DNA from: JBGPYM01 sp041493205
GTDB taxonomy: Bacteria; Bacteroidota; Ignavibacteria; UBA10030; UBA6906
Assembly (NCBI GenBank): GCA_041493205.1
Contig: JBGPYM010000184.1
Coordinates: 1-6,580, forward strand
Length of the DNA: 6,580 nucleotides
Reading direction: 5' to 3'
Shown here: positions 1 to 6,553 of the stretch, one piece after another
Numbering within the stretch: position 1 is the stretch's first letter
Layout: each line of letters starts with the position of its first letter
Position numbers and translations under genes: made by a program
The notes under the pieces: generated by a model
Databases searched by the model: none
Told to the model about the DNA's origin: nothing
The model's input: only the letters and a program-made list of their open reading frames with translations

Positions 1-360
1 CGGGGCCGCCTCACAGGGTACCTGTACCATCACACGTACGCGACGATCTATTCCTACGTGGAGAAGATGAACGAATACACGTCACTCCACGTCTCCAACA
101 AGCTCAAGGACAGACCGGACGTGGAAGCGCACTGGTACAACCTCATTCTGAACCCGCTTTCGCATTTTCTCCGGATGTTCATTTCACGGAAGGGCTACAA
201 GGACGGATTCCATGGATTCGTTCTGGCGCTCCTCGATGCGCAGTATGCCATGCTCATGTATGCCAAGATCTGGGAATACCGGATGCGGCAAAAGGAAGGG
301 AAAGGGCTGCTTCCCCCGATTACCAACGCCGGACTCAACATTCTGAAACGGAAACGATGA
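1..360 (+). CDS. Glycosyltransferase family 2, C-terminal part (WaaE/KdtX-like), 5'-truncated by window edge
   Basis: The frame is open from base 1 to the TGA at 358-360, giving 119 visible codons. The GTG at 58 is an internal valine codon, because the reading frame and the family similarity continue upstream of it. The visible part is the C-terminal tail of a GT2 enzyme of the WaaE/KdtX type: a His followed by a Y-x-x-K-x-N-x-YTSL segment, then a hydrophobic stretch with FLRMF, R-K-G, the DGFHGF motif and YAKIWEY. The same order of motifs occurs in the complete glycosyltransferase at 3376-4158, so the two are paralogues. The catalytic N-terminal domain (DxD region) lies outside the window. 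The expected role is addition of a sugar to an LPS core or lipid-linked glycan at the cytoplasmic face of the inner membrane; donor and acceptor cannot be told. Its stop overlaps the next start (ATGA), so it is coupled to the ABC transporter gene. Confidence 0.85.
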   Translation, partial: RGRLTGYLYHHTYATIYSYVEKMNEYTSLHVSNKLKDRPDVEAHWYNLILNPLSHFLRMFISRKGYKDGFHGFVLALLDAQYAMLMYAKIWEYRMRQKEGKGLLPPITNAGLNILKRKR

Positions 361-2198
361 CCACCTACGCCCGCATCCTGAAATTCATCCGGCCGTTCCG
401 CTTGCGCCTCGGGCTTTCCGTTCTCTGCTCCATCTTCTATTCCGTCTTCAGCGGTATCTCGATCTACCTGATCATCCCCCTCCTGGAAACGCTCTTTGCG
501 GGACGGGCGCCGGCACACGCCGCCCCGTCGGCCCCCGGGGCGTCGTTGCTCCCCGGGTGGATCATCGGGGCGAAGGACACCCTGACGGGCGCGTTCCAGC
601 ACCTCGTGTTCCGTGACAATCCGGCGGATTCGCTGCTGAATATCTGCCTCGTGATCGTGGGAGCGTTTCTGATCAAGAACGTGTTCGGGTATATCCAGTC
701 CAATCTGATGATTTATGTCGAGCAGGGACTGACACGCGATCTGCGGAATGCGCTCTACCGGCACATCCACGAACTTCCCCTCGCGTACTTCACGAACGAA
801 AGAACGGGCAACCTGATCTCGCGGATCATGAACGACGTCCCGATTATCAATACCGGCGTGTCGGCGACCTTTCAGACGATGATCCGTGAACCGCTCCTGC
901 TGCTCGTCTACCTGACGATCACCCTCGTCCTGAGCTGGCAGCTCACCCTCATCGCCCTTCTCGTGTTTCCCCTTGTCCTGCTGGTGATCGCCGGGGTCGG
1001 CCGCCGTGTGCACCGTGAAAGCGGGATCGCCCAGGAGAGGATTGCCGACCTGACGTCGGTGCTCCACGAAACCATCTCGGGCGTCAAGGTGGTGAAGGCG
1101 TTTGGGATGGAGGAATTTGAGAACAGGAAATTCGCCCGGGAGAGCAACAGTTATTTCCGCACCATCCTCAGGGTGACCAACATCCGCAACCTTGCGTCGC
1201 CTACCACGGAATTCCTGAGCGCGGCCGCGGGAGGAATCATCATCTGGTACGGCGGCATGCAGGTCCTGTCGCACGAGACGATGAAAGCAAGCGAATTTCT
1301 CGGCTTCCTCTTTGCCATGTTCCAGCTCATGCCGCCGATCAAAGAACTGAGCAATGTGAACAACCGGATCCAGGAGGCCTCGGCGGCGGGAAAGCGTGTG
1401 TTTGAAGTACTCGATACGGAGCCAAACATCAGGGACAGACCGGACGCGCAAACGCTGGGTGAATTTACGCATGACATCCGGTACGACGGGGTGGGATTCC
1501 AGTATGCGGAGGGCGAACAGGTCCTCACCGGGATTACCCTTCGCATCAGGAAGGGGGAGGTCCTTGCGGTGGTGGGACCGAGCGGGGCGGGAAAATCGAC
1601 TCTGATCGATCTGCTTCCCCGGTTTTACGACCCGACCGGGGGACGGATTCTCATTGACGGCATCGACCTGCGCGACGTCCGGCTCAGATCCCTCAGAGAC
1701 AAGATCGGCATTGTCACGCAGGAAACGATCCTGTTTAATGATTCGGTCCGCAACAATATCGCGTACGGTCTTGAGGAGTGCCCGCTCGACCTGATCATGG
1801 CCGCGGCACGGGCGGCCAACGCGCACAATTTCATCATGGAAATGCCGCACGGCTACGACTCGGTGATCGGTGAACGGGGGGTGAAAATTTCAGGAGGCGA
1901 ACGCCAGAGGTTGTCGCTTGCGCGCGCGATCCTCAAGAACCCTCCTCTCCTGATTCTGGACGAAGCCACTTCAGCACTCGACACGGAATCCGAAATCCTG
2001 GTGCAGCAGGCGATTGAACGGCTCATGTCGGGCCGCACGTCTATCGTGATCGCACACCGGCTCTCGACCATCCAGCATGCGGACCGGATTGTCGTCCTTG
2101 AAGGGGGAAGGATCGTGGAGAGCGGCAGGCACAAAGATCTCATCAGAAAATCGCGCGGTCTCTACAGGAAGCTGTATCAGCTCCAGTTCAGGGTATGA
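357..2198 (+). CDS. ABC transporter, fused permease/ATPase half-transporter of the MsbA/PglK type (lipid A-core or lipid-linked glycan flippase)
   Basis: 613 residues, one membrane domain followed by one ATPase domain, so it should act as a homodimer. Hydrophobic helices are visible at about 17-47, 93-120, 172-192, 193-215, 283-300 and 310-328. The ATPase domain is complete: Walker A GPSGAGKST 407-415, Q-loop Gln455, signature SGGERQ 512-517, Walker B LLILDE 531-536 and switch His567. The architecture matches exporters that move lipids outwards. Neighbouring glycosyltransferases and an O-antigen ligase-like gene point to lipid A-core or lipid-linked oligosaccharide as substrate. It is somewhat longer than E. 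coli MsbA (582 aa), partly through a long loop between helices 1 and 2 (about 49-92) whose first half is rich in Ala and Pro. The ATG at 357 overlaps the previous stop (ATGA); no strong ribosome site is present, consistent with coupling. MsbA is the default reading; a PglK-like role or a multidrug exporter remains possible, so no symbol is given. Confidence 0.9.
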   Translation: MTTYARILKFIRPFRLRLGLSVLCSIFYSVFSGISIYLIIPLLETLFAGRAPAHAAPSAPGASLLPGWIIGAKDTLTGAFQHLVFRDNPADSLLNICLVIVGAFLIKNVFGYIQSNLMIYVEQGLTRDLRNALYRHIHELPLAYFTNERTGNLISRIMNDVPIINTGVSATFQTMIREPLLLLVYLTITLVLSWQLTLIALLVFPLVLLVIAGVGRRVHRESGIAQERIADLTSVLHETISGVKVVKAFGMEEFENRKFARESNSYFRTILRVTNIRNLASPTTEFLSAAAGGIIIWYGGMQVLSHETMKASEFLGFLFAMFQLMPPIKELSNVNNRIQEASAAGKRVFEVLDTEPNIRDRPDAQTLGEFTHDIRYDGVGFQYAEGEQVLTGITLRIRKGEVLAVVGPSGAGKSTLIDLLPRFYDPTGGRILIDGIDLRDVRLRSLRDKIGIVTQETILFNDSVRNNIAYGLEECPLDLIMAAARAANAHNFIMEMPHGYDSVIGERGVKISGGERQRLSLARAILKNPPLLILDEATSALDTESEILVQQAIERLMSGRTSIVIAHRLSTIQHADRIVVLEGGRIVESGRHKDLIRKSRGLYRKLYQLQFRV

Positions 2199-3376
2199 CG
2201 ATGAAAATACTCGTCCCTCTCACAGCGGGCGCCGCGTACGTTTTTCTGGCATCCACGTATTTTTCCATTGCCGTCAATTCCCTCGCGCTCGGCCTGATGG
2301 CGATCAGCTGGATCGCCATTATGATCGTGCAACGCCGGTGGGGTGTGGTTGCGACGCCCCTGGATTTCTACTTCCTTGCGTACTGCATCGCGGAAGCGAT
2401 TGCGACGGTGTTTTCCGAGCACCGTGCGGAAGCGGTCTTCGTTGCGCGCCGCGTGCTGTTGATCGGCATTGTGTATTTTTTCGCGAGCCGGCTGGAAAGC
2501 GTGACGGCGGCGAAGAGGGCTGTGGCGGTGCTCCTCGGGAGTGCCGGGATCGTGGCGCTGCTGGGTGTGCTGAAACTGGTCACAGGAGGGCCGGGCGAGA
2601 ACACGCGGCTGGAGATCTTCCAGTTCTATATGACGACCGCCGAACTCATGATGATCGCCCTGTTGCTCGTTCTGCCGTTCGTCGTGCATCGCGCGACCCC
2701 GCCGAAGGTACGCGCGGCAGCGGCGCTCGTGCTTCTCCCCGTTGCGGTTTCTCTTTACGCGACCGTCACCCGGGGTGCGTACCTGGCTGCGGCGGCGGGG
2801 ATCATTTTTATCGCCCTCGCGCGCAACCGGAAACTGCTGATCCCCTTCATCATTCTGGTGGCCGCGCTGCTGCTCTTCGCCCCGCCGTACGTTGCAGGCA
2901 GGCTCCAGAGCATCATCGACATTCACCATCCGGAAAATGCCTCGCGGCTGATCCTCTGGGAGACCGGGCTCAGGATATTTGCCGCACATCCGGTCGTCGG
3001 TGTCGGCGACATCGATCTCGGCGAGCTCCTCCGGCAGTACGCGGCCCCCGGGTATACGGGTGAATGGGGACATCTGCACAACATTGCCCTGCATGTGCTG
3101 GTGACGCTCGGCATCGTCGGATTTGCCGCCGTGGCGGCGATGTTCGTCCGGATCTTCATCACGGAGTGGAGGGTGTACAGAACAGTCCGCGATGATTGGT
3201 TTGCCGGATCGGTCGCGCTCGGTGCGCTGGCGGTATTCGTTGGATTTCAGGTGAACGGGCTGACGGAATGGAGCTTCGGCGACCAGGAAGTGGTCGTCCT
3301 CCTCTGGGTGTCGCTGGGGTTCACGCTCGCAGCCGGGCGGCTGCACGCGGCGGCGGCGGAGCAGGGGAGGGGATGA
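2195..3376 (+). CDS. O-antigen ligase/polymerase family membrane protein (Wzy_C/WaaL-like)
   Basis: 393 residues, almost entirely hydrophobic helices, about ten to twelve passes, with one larger hydrophilic loop at about 235-293. Two landmarks of the family are visible. One is a T-R-G-A-Y segment with Arg193 opening a transmembrane helix. The other is H293-L-H-N followed by a hydrophobic helix containing LGIVG, which is the end of the large periplasmic loop in WaaL-type proteins. In characterised ligases, Arg and His residues in such positions are needed for moving glycan from undecaprenyl diphosphate to lipid A-core on the periplasmic face. Sequence alone does not separate ligase from O-unit polymerase or from protein O-oligosaccharyltransferases of the same fold. 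The ATG at 2195 overlaps the ABC gene stop (ATGA). A second in-frame ATG at 2201 sits at better spacing from AGGG at 2190-2193 and may be the true start, removing two residues. Lies between the flippase gene and a glycosyltransferase gene. Confidence 0.82.
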   Translation: MTMKILVPLTAGAAYVFLASTYFSIAVNSLALGLMAISWIAIMIVQRRWGVVATPLDFYFLAYCIAEAIATVFSEHRAEAVFVARRVLLIGIVYFFASRLESVTAAKRAVAVLLGSAGIVALLGVLKLVTGGPGENTRLEIFQFYMTTAELMMIALLLVLPFVVHRATPPKVRAAAALVLLPVAVSLYATVTRGAYLAAAAGIIFIALARNRKLLIPFIILVAALLLFAPPYVAGRLQSIIDIHHPENASRLILWETGLRIFAAHPVVGVGDIDLGELLRQYAAPGYTGEWGHLHNIALHVLVTLGIVGFAAVAAMFVRIFITEWRVYRTVRDDWFAGSVALGALAVFVGFQVNGLTEWSFGDQEVVVLLWVSLGFTLAAGRLHAAAAEQGRG

Positions 3377-4158
3377 TGGGCACGCTCACCGTTATTGTGA
3401 TCACGCTGAACGAGGAACGCAACGTTGCGGAATGTCTTGAAACCGTGCGCTGGGCGGACCAAATCATTGTCGTCGATTCGGGAAGCACCGACCGGACCGT
3501 CGAACTCGCCGGCAGAGTTACGTCCCACATTCTCACAGTCTCGTGGCGCGGGTACGGGGCCGCGCGAAACGCGGGCCTCGACCATTCCGACAGCGATTGG
3601 ATTCTCTGGCTTGATGCGGATGAACGGGTCCCGCCGGAGCTCGGTGCGGAGATTCGAGGGATCCTCGCGGCGGATCCCGCCGCGATTGCCGGATATCAGG
3701 TGGCGCGCCGTGCATACTTTTGCGGGAAGTGGATCAGGCATTGCGGCTGGTACCCGTCGAGGGTGACCCGCCTGTTCAGGAGGGGGAAAGGTCGGTTCAG
3801 CGAAACCAACGTCCATGAGCAGCTCGTGCTCAACGGCGCCGTCAGGGTACTCCAGAACGATCTGCTGCATTTCACGGACCCCGATCTTCAGCATTACTTC
3901 GCCAAATTCAACACGTACACATCCCTTGCGGCGCAGGATATGCGCGCCGCGGGACGGAAATTTCGTCTTGCCGACGTCATCCTGCGTCCGGCATTTCAGT
4001 TTCTCAAAATGTATGTCGTCCGGCGCGGATTTCTGGACGGGATTCACGGCTTCATCCTGTGTGTGGCGTCATCCGCCTATGTCTTCACAAAGTACGCAAA
4101 GCTCTGGGAACTGAGCAGGGACACTCATACGGCAAAGGACCACCATGGACCCCTCTGA
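3376..4158 (+). CDS. Glycosyltransferase family 2, WaaE/KdtX-like (LPS core or lipid-linked glycan sugar transferase)
   Basis: 260 residues from the ATG at 3376. The N-terminus has the GT-A fold opening TVIVITLNEE, then the nucleotide-binding segment VVDSGSTDRT (Asp34), the metal-binding D80-A-D82-E and the N-V-H147-E element typical of this subfamily. The C-terminal third carries LLHFTD, a Y-x-x-K-x-N-x-YTSL stretch and a membrane-associated region with DGIHGF and YAKLWE, all shared with the truncated enzyme at 1-360. The usual role is addition of a hexose or heptose from a nucleotide sugar to the LPS core on the cytoplasmic face; the actual sugar is unknown. Two adjacent ATGs, 3373 and 3376, both overlap the ligase stop. 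The purine-rich ribosome site AGGGGAGG (3363-3370) is 5 bases from 3376 and 2 from 3373, so 3376 is preferred. The frame stays open upstream to 3196, but that stretch lies inside the ligase gene and matches nothing in the family. Confidence 0.9.
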   Translation: MGTLTVIVITLNEERNVAECLETVRWADQIIVVDSGSTDRTVELAGRVTSHILTVSWRGYGAARNAGLDHSDSDWILWLDADERVPPELGAEIRGILAADPAAIAGYQVARRAYFCGKWIRHCGWYPSRVTRLFRRGKGRFSETNVHEQLVLNGAVRVLQNDLLHFTDPDLQHYFAKFNTYTSLAAQDMRAAGRKFRLADVILRPAFQFLKMYVVRRGFLDGIHGFILCVASSAYVFTKYAKLWELSRDTHTAKDHHGPL

Positions 4159-4444
4159 GAAACAGGCCGCGTTGTTTGTGCAACTGACACTCATGCTTCA
4201 TGCCGGTGCAATGCAGCATATGGGCAAAATCAAAAACCCCATGACCAACAGCGTGGAGCGTGAGCTACCGGCGGCACAGGGGATGATCGACATGCTCGAA
4301 ATGCTCCGGGTCCGTACACAGGGCAACCTCTCGCCGGACGAGGCGAAAATGCTCGATCAGATCCTGCAGGAGTTGCGGCTTAATTTCGTGGACGAAGTCA
4401 ACAAGCCCGATCCGCCGAAGACAGGAGGTGCGCCTGCATCATGA
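4145..4444 (+). CDS. DUF1844 family protein
   Basis: 99 residues, small and soluble, predicted largely helical. It has the recognisable DUF1844 pattern: a first helix with a hydrophobic face (about 8-24), H-M-G-K-I-K-N-P (25-32), a helix with IDMLEML (48-54), then RTQGNLSPDE (57-66) leading into a last helix with a conserved L-x-x-LR-x-x-F-V. The family is widespread in bacteria and has no established biochemical function. The C-terminal ten or so residues are Pro/Gly-rich and probably disordered. The ATG at 4145 overlaps the glycosyltransferase gene by 14 bases; AAAGGA at 4134-4139 gives a suitable ribosome site 5 bases upstream, which supports this start. Its stop overlaps the nadK start (ATGA). 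The position between an envelope glycosyltransferase and NAD kinase suggests a housekeeping role, but this is context only. Confidence 0.85.
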   Translation: MDPSEKQAALFVQLTLMLHAGAMQHMGKIKNPMTNSVERELPAAQGMIDMLEMLRVRTQGNLSPDEAKMLDQILQELRLNFVDEVNKPDPPKTGGAPAS

Positions 4445-5322
4445 AATTCGCGATTGTGGGGAACGTCGGGAAAGAGGGGTTGGGGGACGCCCTTGAACTT
4501 CTGCTGTCGCAGCTCCGGGGATCAAGCCTCGATTTTGCGGTGGAAGATGCCCTTGCACCGTTGCTGGCGGGCCGGTCGACGGCCGGCATGTCGGGGCATG
4601 TCCGCAGCCGTGAGGCGTGCCTGGATGGCGCTTCCATGGTCATCGCGTTCGGGGGTGACGGAACCATCCTGCAGGCGGCGCGCGCTGTCGGGCGCCGCGC
4701 GACGCCCATCCTGGGCGTCAACCTCGGGAAGCTCGGATTCCTGGCCGCTCTCGCCCCGGGCGAGCTCGAGAGGGCGATCGGCGACATTCTCGCGAACAAG
4801 TACGTCGTCGAAGAACGACTCGTCCTGGAAGCGCGAAGCGAGGCCCTGCCGGGGAAGACCATCTATGCGATCAACGAGATCGTCGTCGACAAGTCCCGGT
4901 CGTCTCGCATGATCGACGTGGAGACCTACATTGACGACGCGTTCGCGGTGACATACCGGGGTGACGGGCTCATCGTCGCAACACCCACCGGATCAACCGC
5001 CTACGCGCTCTCAAACGGCGGGCCGATCGTCACGCCGACGAGCAAGGTGTTCGGTATCACTCCCATTTCGCCGCACACGCTGAGCGGCAGACCTCTGATT
5101 GTTCCGGAAACGAGCGTTGTGCGGGTCGTCGCACGTACCGACTCGGAAGAGATCCTGCTCTCGGCGGATGGACAGGAAGAGGCGCTCCTGCAGCCCCCCG
5201 CGGAGATCACCATGAGGAAAGCGGAATTTCCCGTCAGGCTGGTGCGGCGGACCGATACGACATACTTCGACGTCCTGCGGAGAAAACTTCACTGGGGTAG
5301 GGACCCGCGGTCGGGGCGGTGA
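4441..5322 (+). CDS. nadK: NAD kinase
   Basis: 293 residues, normal length for the family. It phosphorylates NAD+ to NADP+ in the cytosol using ATP or polyphosphate. Visible landmarks in order: N-terminal Rossmann-like strand KFAIVGNVGKEG; FGGDGT with GGDG at 71-74, Asp73 being the catalytic residue; GVNLGKLGFLA just after; N145-E146, which contacts the substrate; TPTGSTAY at 181-188, the binding loop, followed by LSNGGPI; then the ITPISPHTLSGRPL segment. All key residues are present, so the enzyme should be active. Start choice is supported by the strong ribosome site AGGAGGT at 4423-4429, 11 bases upstream, and by the ATGA overlap with the DUF1844 stop. It is the last gene of the plus-strand run and ends 15 bases from the stop of a convergent gene. 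Confidence 0.96.
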   Translation: MKFAIVGNVGKEGLGDALELLLSQLRGSSLDFAVEDALAPLLAGRSTAGMSGHVRSREACLDGASMVIAFGGDGTILQAARAVGRRATPILGVNLGKLGFLAALAPGELERAIGDILANKYVVEERLVLEARSEALPGKTIYAINEIVVDKSRSSRMIDVETYIDDAFAVTYRGDGLIVATPTGSTAYALSNGGPIVTPTSKVFGITPISPHTLSGRPLIVPETSVVRVVARTDSEEILLSADGQEEALLQPPAEITMRKAEFPVRLVRRTDTTYFDVLRRKLHWGRDPRSGR

Positions 5323-5337
5323 CGCGCGGGTGCAGGG

Positions 5338-5742
5338 TCAGTTGTTCTTTGCCCCTTCGACAATCCAGGTGCGGATGCCGTTAATCTGGTTCTGATTGAG
5401 TGGGTTGCCGGGAGGCGGAGGCATGCGGGCCCCCAGACCCTCGATCCTGAGGACGAGCGTGCTCCCGTCCGGGTTTCCTGCCACGACGACCCCCGGCACC
5501 GTAAGGACCGCAAAGCCGTACTCCGTGAGCCGCAACGGACTCTGATGCTGCCCGTTGTCGTGGCACCCTCCGAAATTACACGCCTGATTGAACAGCGGCT
5601 GGACTTGAACCGAGTAACTGACATCCCGAACCGGGAATACCACGTTGGAAGGGCTGTCACCGTTGCCGGGCGCGTTCGTGTCCTTGCAGCCCGGCCAGAG
5701 CAACAACGCGACGGAGAGGGAAAGAAGCACCGCACGGTGCAT
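5338..5742 (-). CDS. Small c-type cytochrome-like lipoprotein with a CX4CH haem motif
   Basis: 134 residues. The N-terminus has a hydrophobic signal segment (4-17) ending at Gly18-Cys19, so lipidation at Cys19 by signal peptidase II is likely; Trp at -3 makes the lipobox atypical. After a Gly/Pro/Asn linker comes VSYSVQVQPLFNQ, then C55-NFGG-C60-H61, a CX4CH form of the haem c attachment motif, and the family-like block AGNPDGSTLVLRI (88-100), followed by M107-PPPPG (Met107 a candidate second haem ligand) and Q-I-x-x-I-x-x-W-I-x-x-GA at the end. This pattern is that of short monohaem domains common in environmental Bacteroidota/Ignavibacteriota/Planctomycetota proteins; electron transfer partner unknown. 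Exported, probably anchored to a membrane facing the periplasm. Starts directly after the stop of the DUF4013 gene (TGA then ATG, no gap), so the two are cotranscribed. Haem binding is inferred. Confidence 0.8.
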   Translation of the reverse strand: MHRAVLLSLSVALLLWPGCKDTNAPGNGDSPSNVVFPVRDVSYSVQVQPLFNQACNFGGCHDNGQHQSPLRLTEYGFAVLTVPGVVVAGNPDGSTLVLRIEGLGARMPPPPGNPLNQNQINGIRTWIVEGAKNN

Positions 5743-6417
5743 TCAGGCCGCACTCCTCCGTTCCTCTGCGGGAAGTTCGAGGTACAGGATCCCGTGCATG
5801 TATGCGGTGACCAGGTACGAGTAGAAAATGGAGAAGATGACGCCGATAATCAGGAAGATGATGCCGATAAACGCAAACGACTGAATCCCCACCGCGATAA
5901 GCGCGACGATAAGGGTGTTCTGCCAGTTCAGCTTGAAGTCACGGAGAATTCTCCCGATGTCGAGCGCATCCCCGATTTTCTCCCGTTCGGCGAACCGGTA
6001 GGCCACGATGGGCATGATGGCCGTGAGGATCAAACTGTACGGAATGATCAGCAGCGTGAAGGCGAAAAGATAGACGGTCGCAAAGACGCCGACCACATCG
6101 GGCGAATCGGCCAGCTCGCTTGCCGCCGCAATACCGATCATCGGAATGATGAGAATGAAGACCGGGAGGAGATAAATGAGGTAGACCACGCAGTACTTGA
6201 ACCCGGTGACGAACATGATGCCGATATCGGTCCAGGGAGGGAGCGGGTGCTCTTCGCGGCGCATCACCCGCTGGGTGACGTGGATGAGGTAGCCGACGAT
6301 GATGGGGATGCCGATGACGAACAGACTCAGAAGGATGAACAGACCGGCGATGATGAATTTGGAGACCCATGCGGGGTCCTTGAAGGGGGAACTGAATGCC
6401 TTGCCGAGCTCTTTCAT
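5743..6417 (-). CDS. DUF4013 family integral membrane protein
   Basis: 224 residues, four or more membrane segments: about 20-47, 68-99, 108-140 and 168-210 (the last long enough for two passes). The N-terminus F-x-x-PFKDPAWVSKF is typical of DUF4013, and so is the short loop with P58-LPPW62-TD after the first hydrophobic block. The second long loop (about 141-167) is charged and contains a DALDIGRILRDFK helix. The family has no known function; proteins of this kind sit in the cytoplasmic membrane. The ATG at 6417 is the only start codon in the frame before an upstream stop; the ribosome site is weak. It is the first gene of a two-gene minus-strand unit with the cytochrome-like lipoprotein, and lies divergent to a tRNA gene. 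A promoter must lie in 6418-6553, but I could not assign a convincing one on this strand. Confidence 0.85.
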   Translation of the reverse strand: MKELGKAFSSPFKDPAWVSKFIIAGLFILLSLFVIGIPIIVGYLIHVTQRVMRREEHPLPPWTDIGIMFVTGFKYCVVYLIYLLPVFILIIPMIGIAAASELADSPDVVGVFATVYLFAFTLLIIPYSLILTAIMPIVAYRFAEREKIGDALDIGRILRDFKLNWQNTLIVALIAVGIQSFAFIGIIFLIIGVIFSIFYSYLVTAYMHGILYLELPAEERRSAA

Positions 6418-6500
6418 GTGGAATGCCTGGATGTGACCAACGAGCCTTTCCCCGTAAAGTACTGAATGCAGGGAGGAGATTCAAGGGTGCATCAGCGGGA

Positions 6501-6529
6501 TTGATTTTAGCCCGCTTATTCCGTATATT
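6501..6529 (+). promoter_or_regulatory. Probable sigma70-type promoter for the tRNA gene
   Basis: A -35-like TTGATT (6501-6506) and a -10-like TATATT (6524-6529) are separated by 17 bases, the ideal spacing. Transcription would start near 6536-6537, about 17 bases before the tRNA 5' end, a usual leader length removed by RNase P. The surrounding sequence is markedly more AT-rich than the genes on either side. The match is read by eye. Confidence 0.6.
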
Positions 6530-6534
6530 TAGTT

Positions 6535-6544
6535 GACAATTGTC
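6535..6544. repeat. Perfect 10-base palindrome at the predicted tRNA transcription start
   Basis: GACAATTGTC is its own reverse complement and covers the predicted start site of the tRNA promoter. It could be a small operator, or simply chance in an AT-rich spacer. No protein can be named for it. Confidence 0.4.
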
Positions 6545-6553
6545 GATTATTGC

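Noticed and set aside
195..1850. Long open frame on the minus strand (551 codons) opposite the ABC transporter gene
   Set aside because: It is antisense to a gene with all ABC motifs intact, its translation is low-complexity and rich in Arg, Asp and His, and no domain can be recognised; this is a common shadow in GC-rich DNA.
2177..3346. Minus-strand open frame (389 codons) opposite the ligase gene
   Set aside because: The translation is highly charged, without recognisable motifs, and mirrors a clear polytopic membrane protein on the other strand.
3196..3375. N-terminal extension of the second glycosyltransferase
   Set aside because: The frame is open but overlaps the ligase gene by 180 bases, and family members begin at the TVIVITLNEE strand; a good ribosome site precedes the ATG at 3376.
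5303..5331. Inverted repeat ACCCGCG / CGCGGGT at the end of nadK, as a terminator
   Set aside because: The seven-base stem has a 15-base loop, lies partly inside the nadK coding region, and is not followed by a T-run on either strand; too weak to call.
5545..6465. Plus-strand open frame (306 codons) opposite the DUF4013 and lipoprotein genes
   Set aside because: The highly Asp/Glu/Arg-rich translation is what antisense of a hydrophobic membrane protein gives; it also spans two genes and an intergenic region.
6470..6505. Strong Shine-Dalgarno-like GGGAGGAG followed by GTG at 6487
   Set aside because: The frame closes after five codons, so no credible peptide is encoded.
6533..6538. Perfect TTGACA as the -35 of the tRNA promoter
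   Set aside because: The matching -10 would fall at about 6556-6561, inside the mature tRNA, and no TATAAT-like hexamer is there; the TTGATT/TATATT pair upstream fits better.
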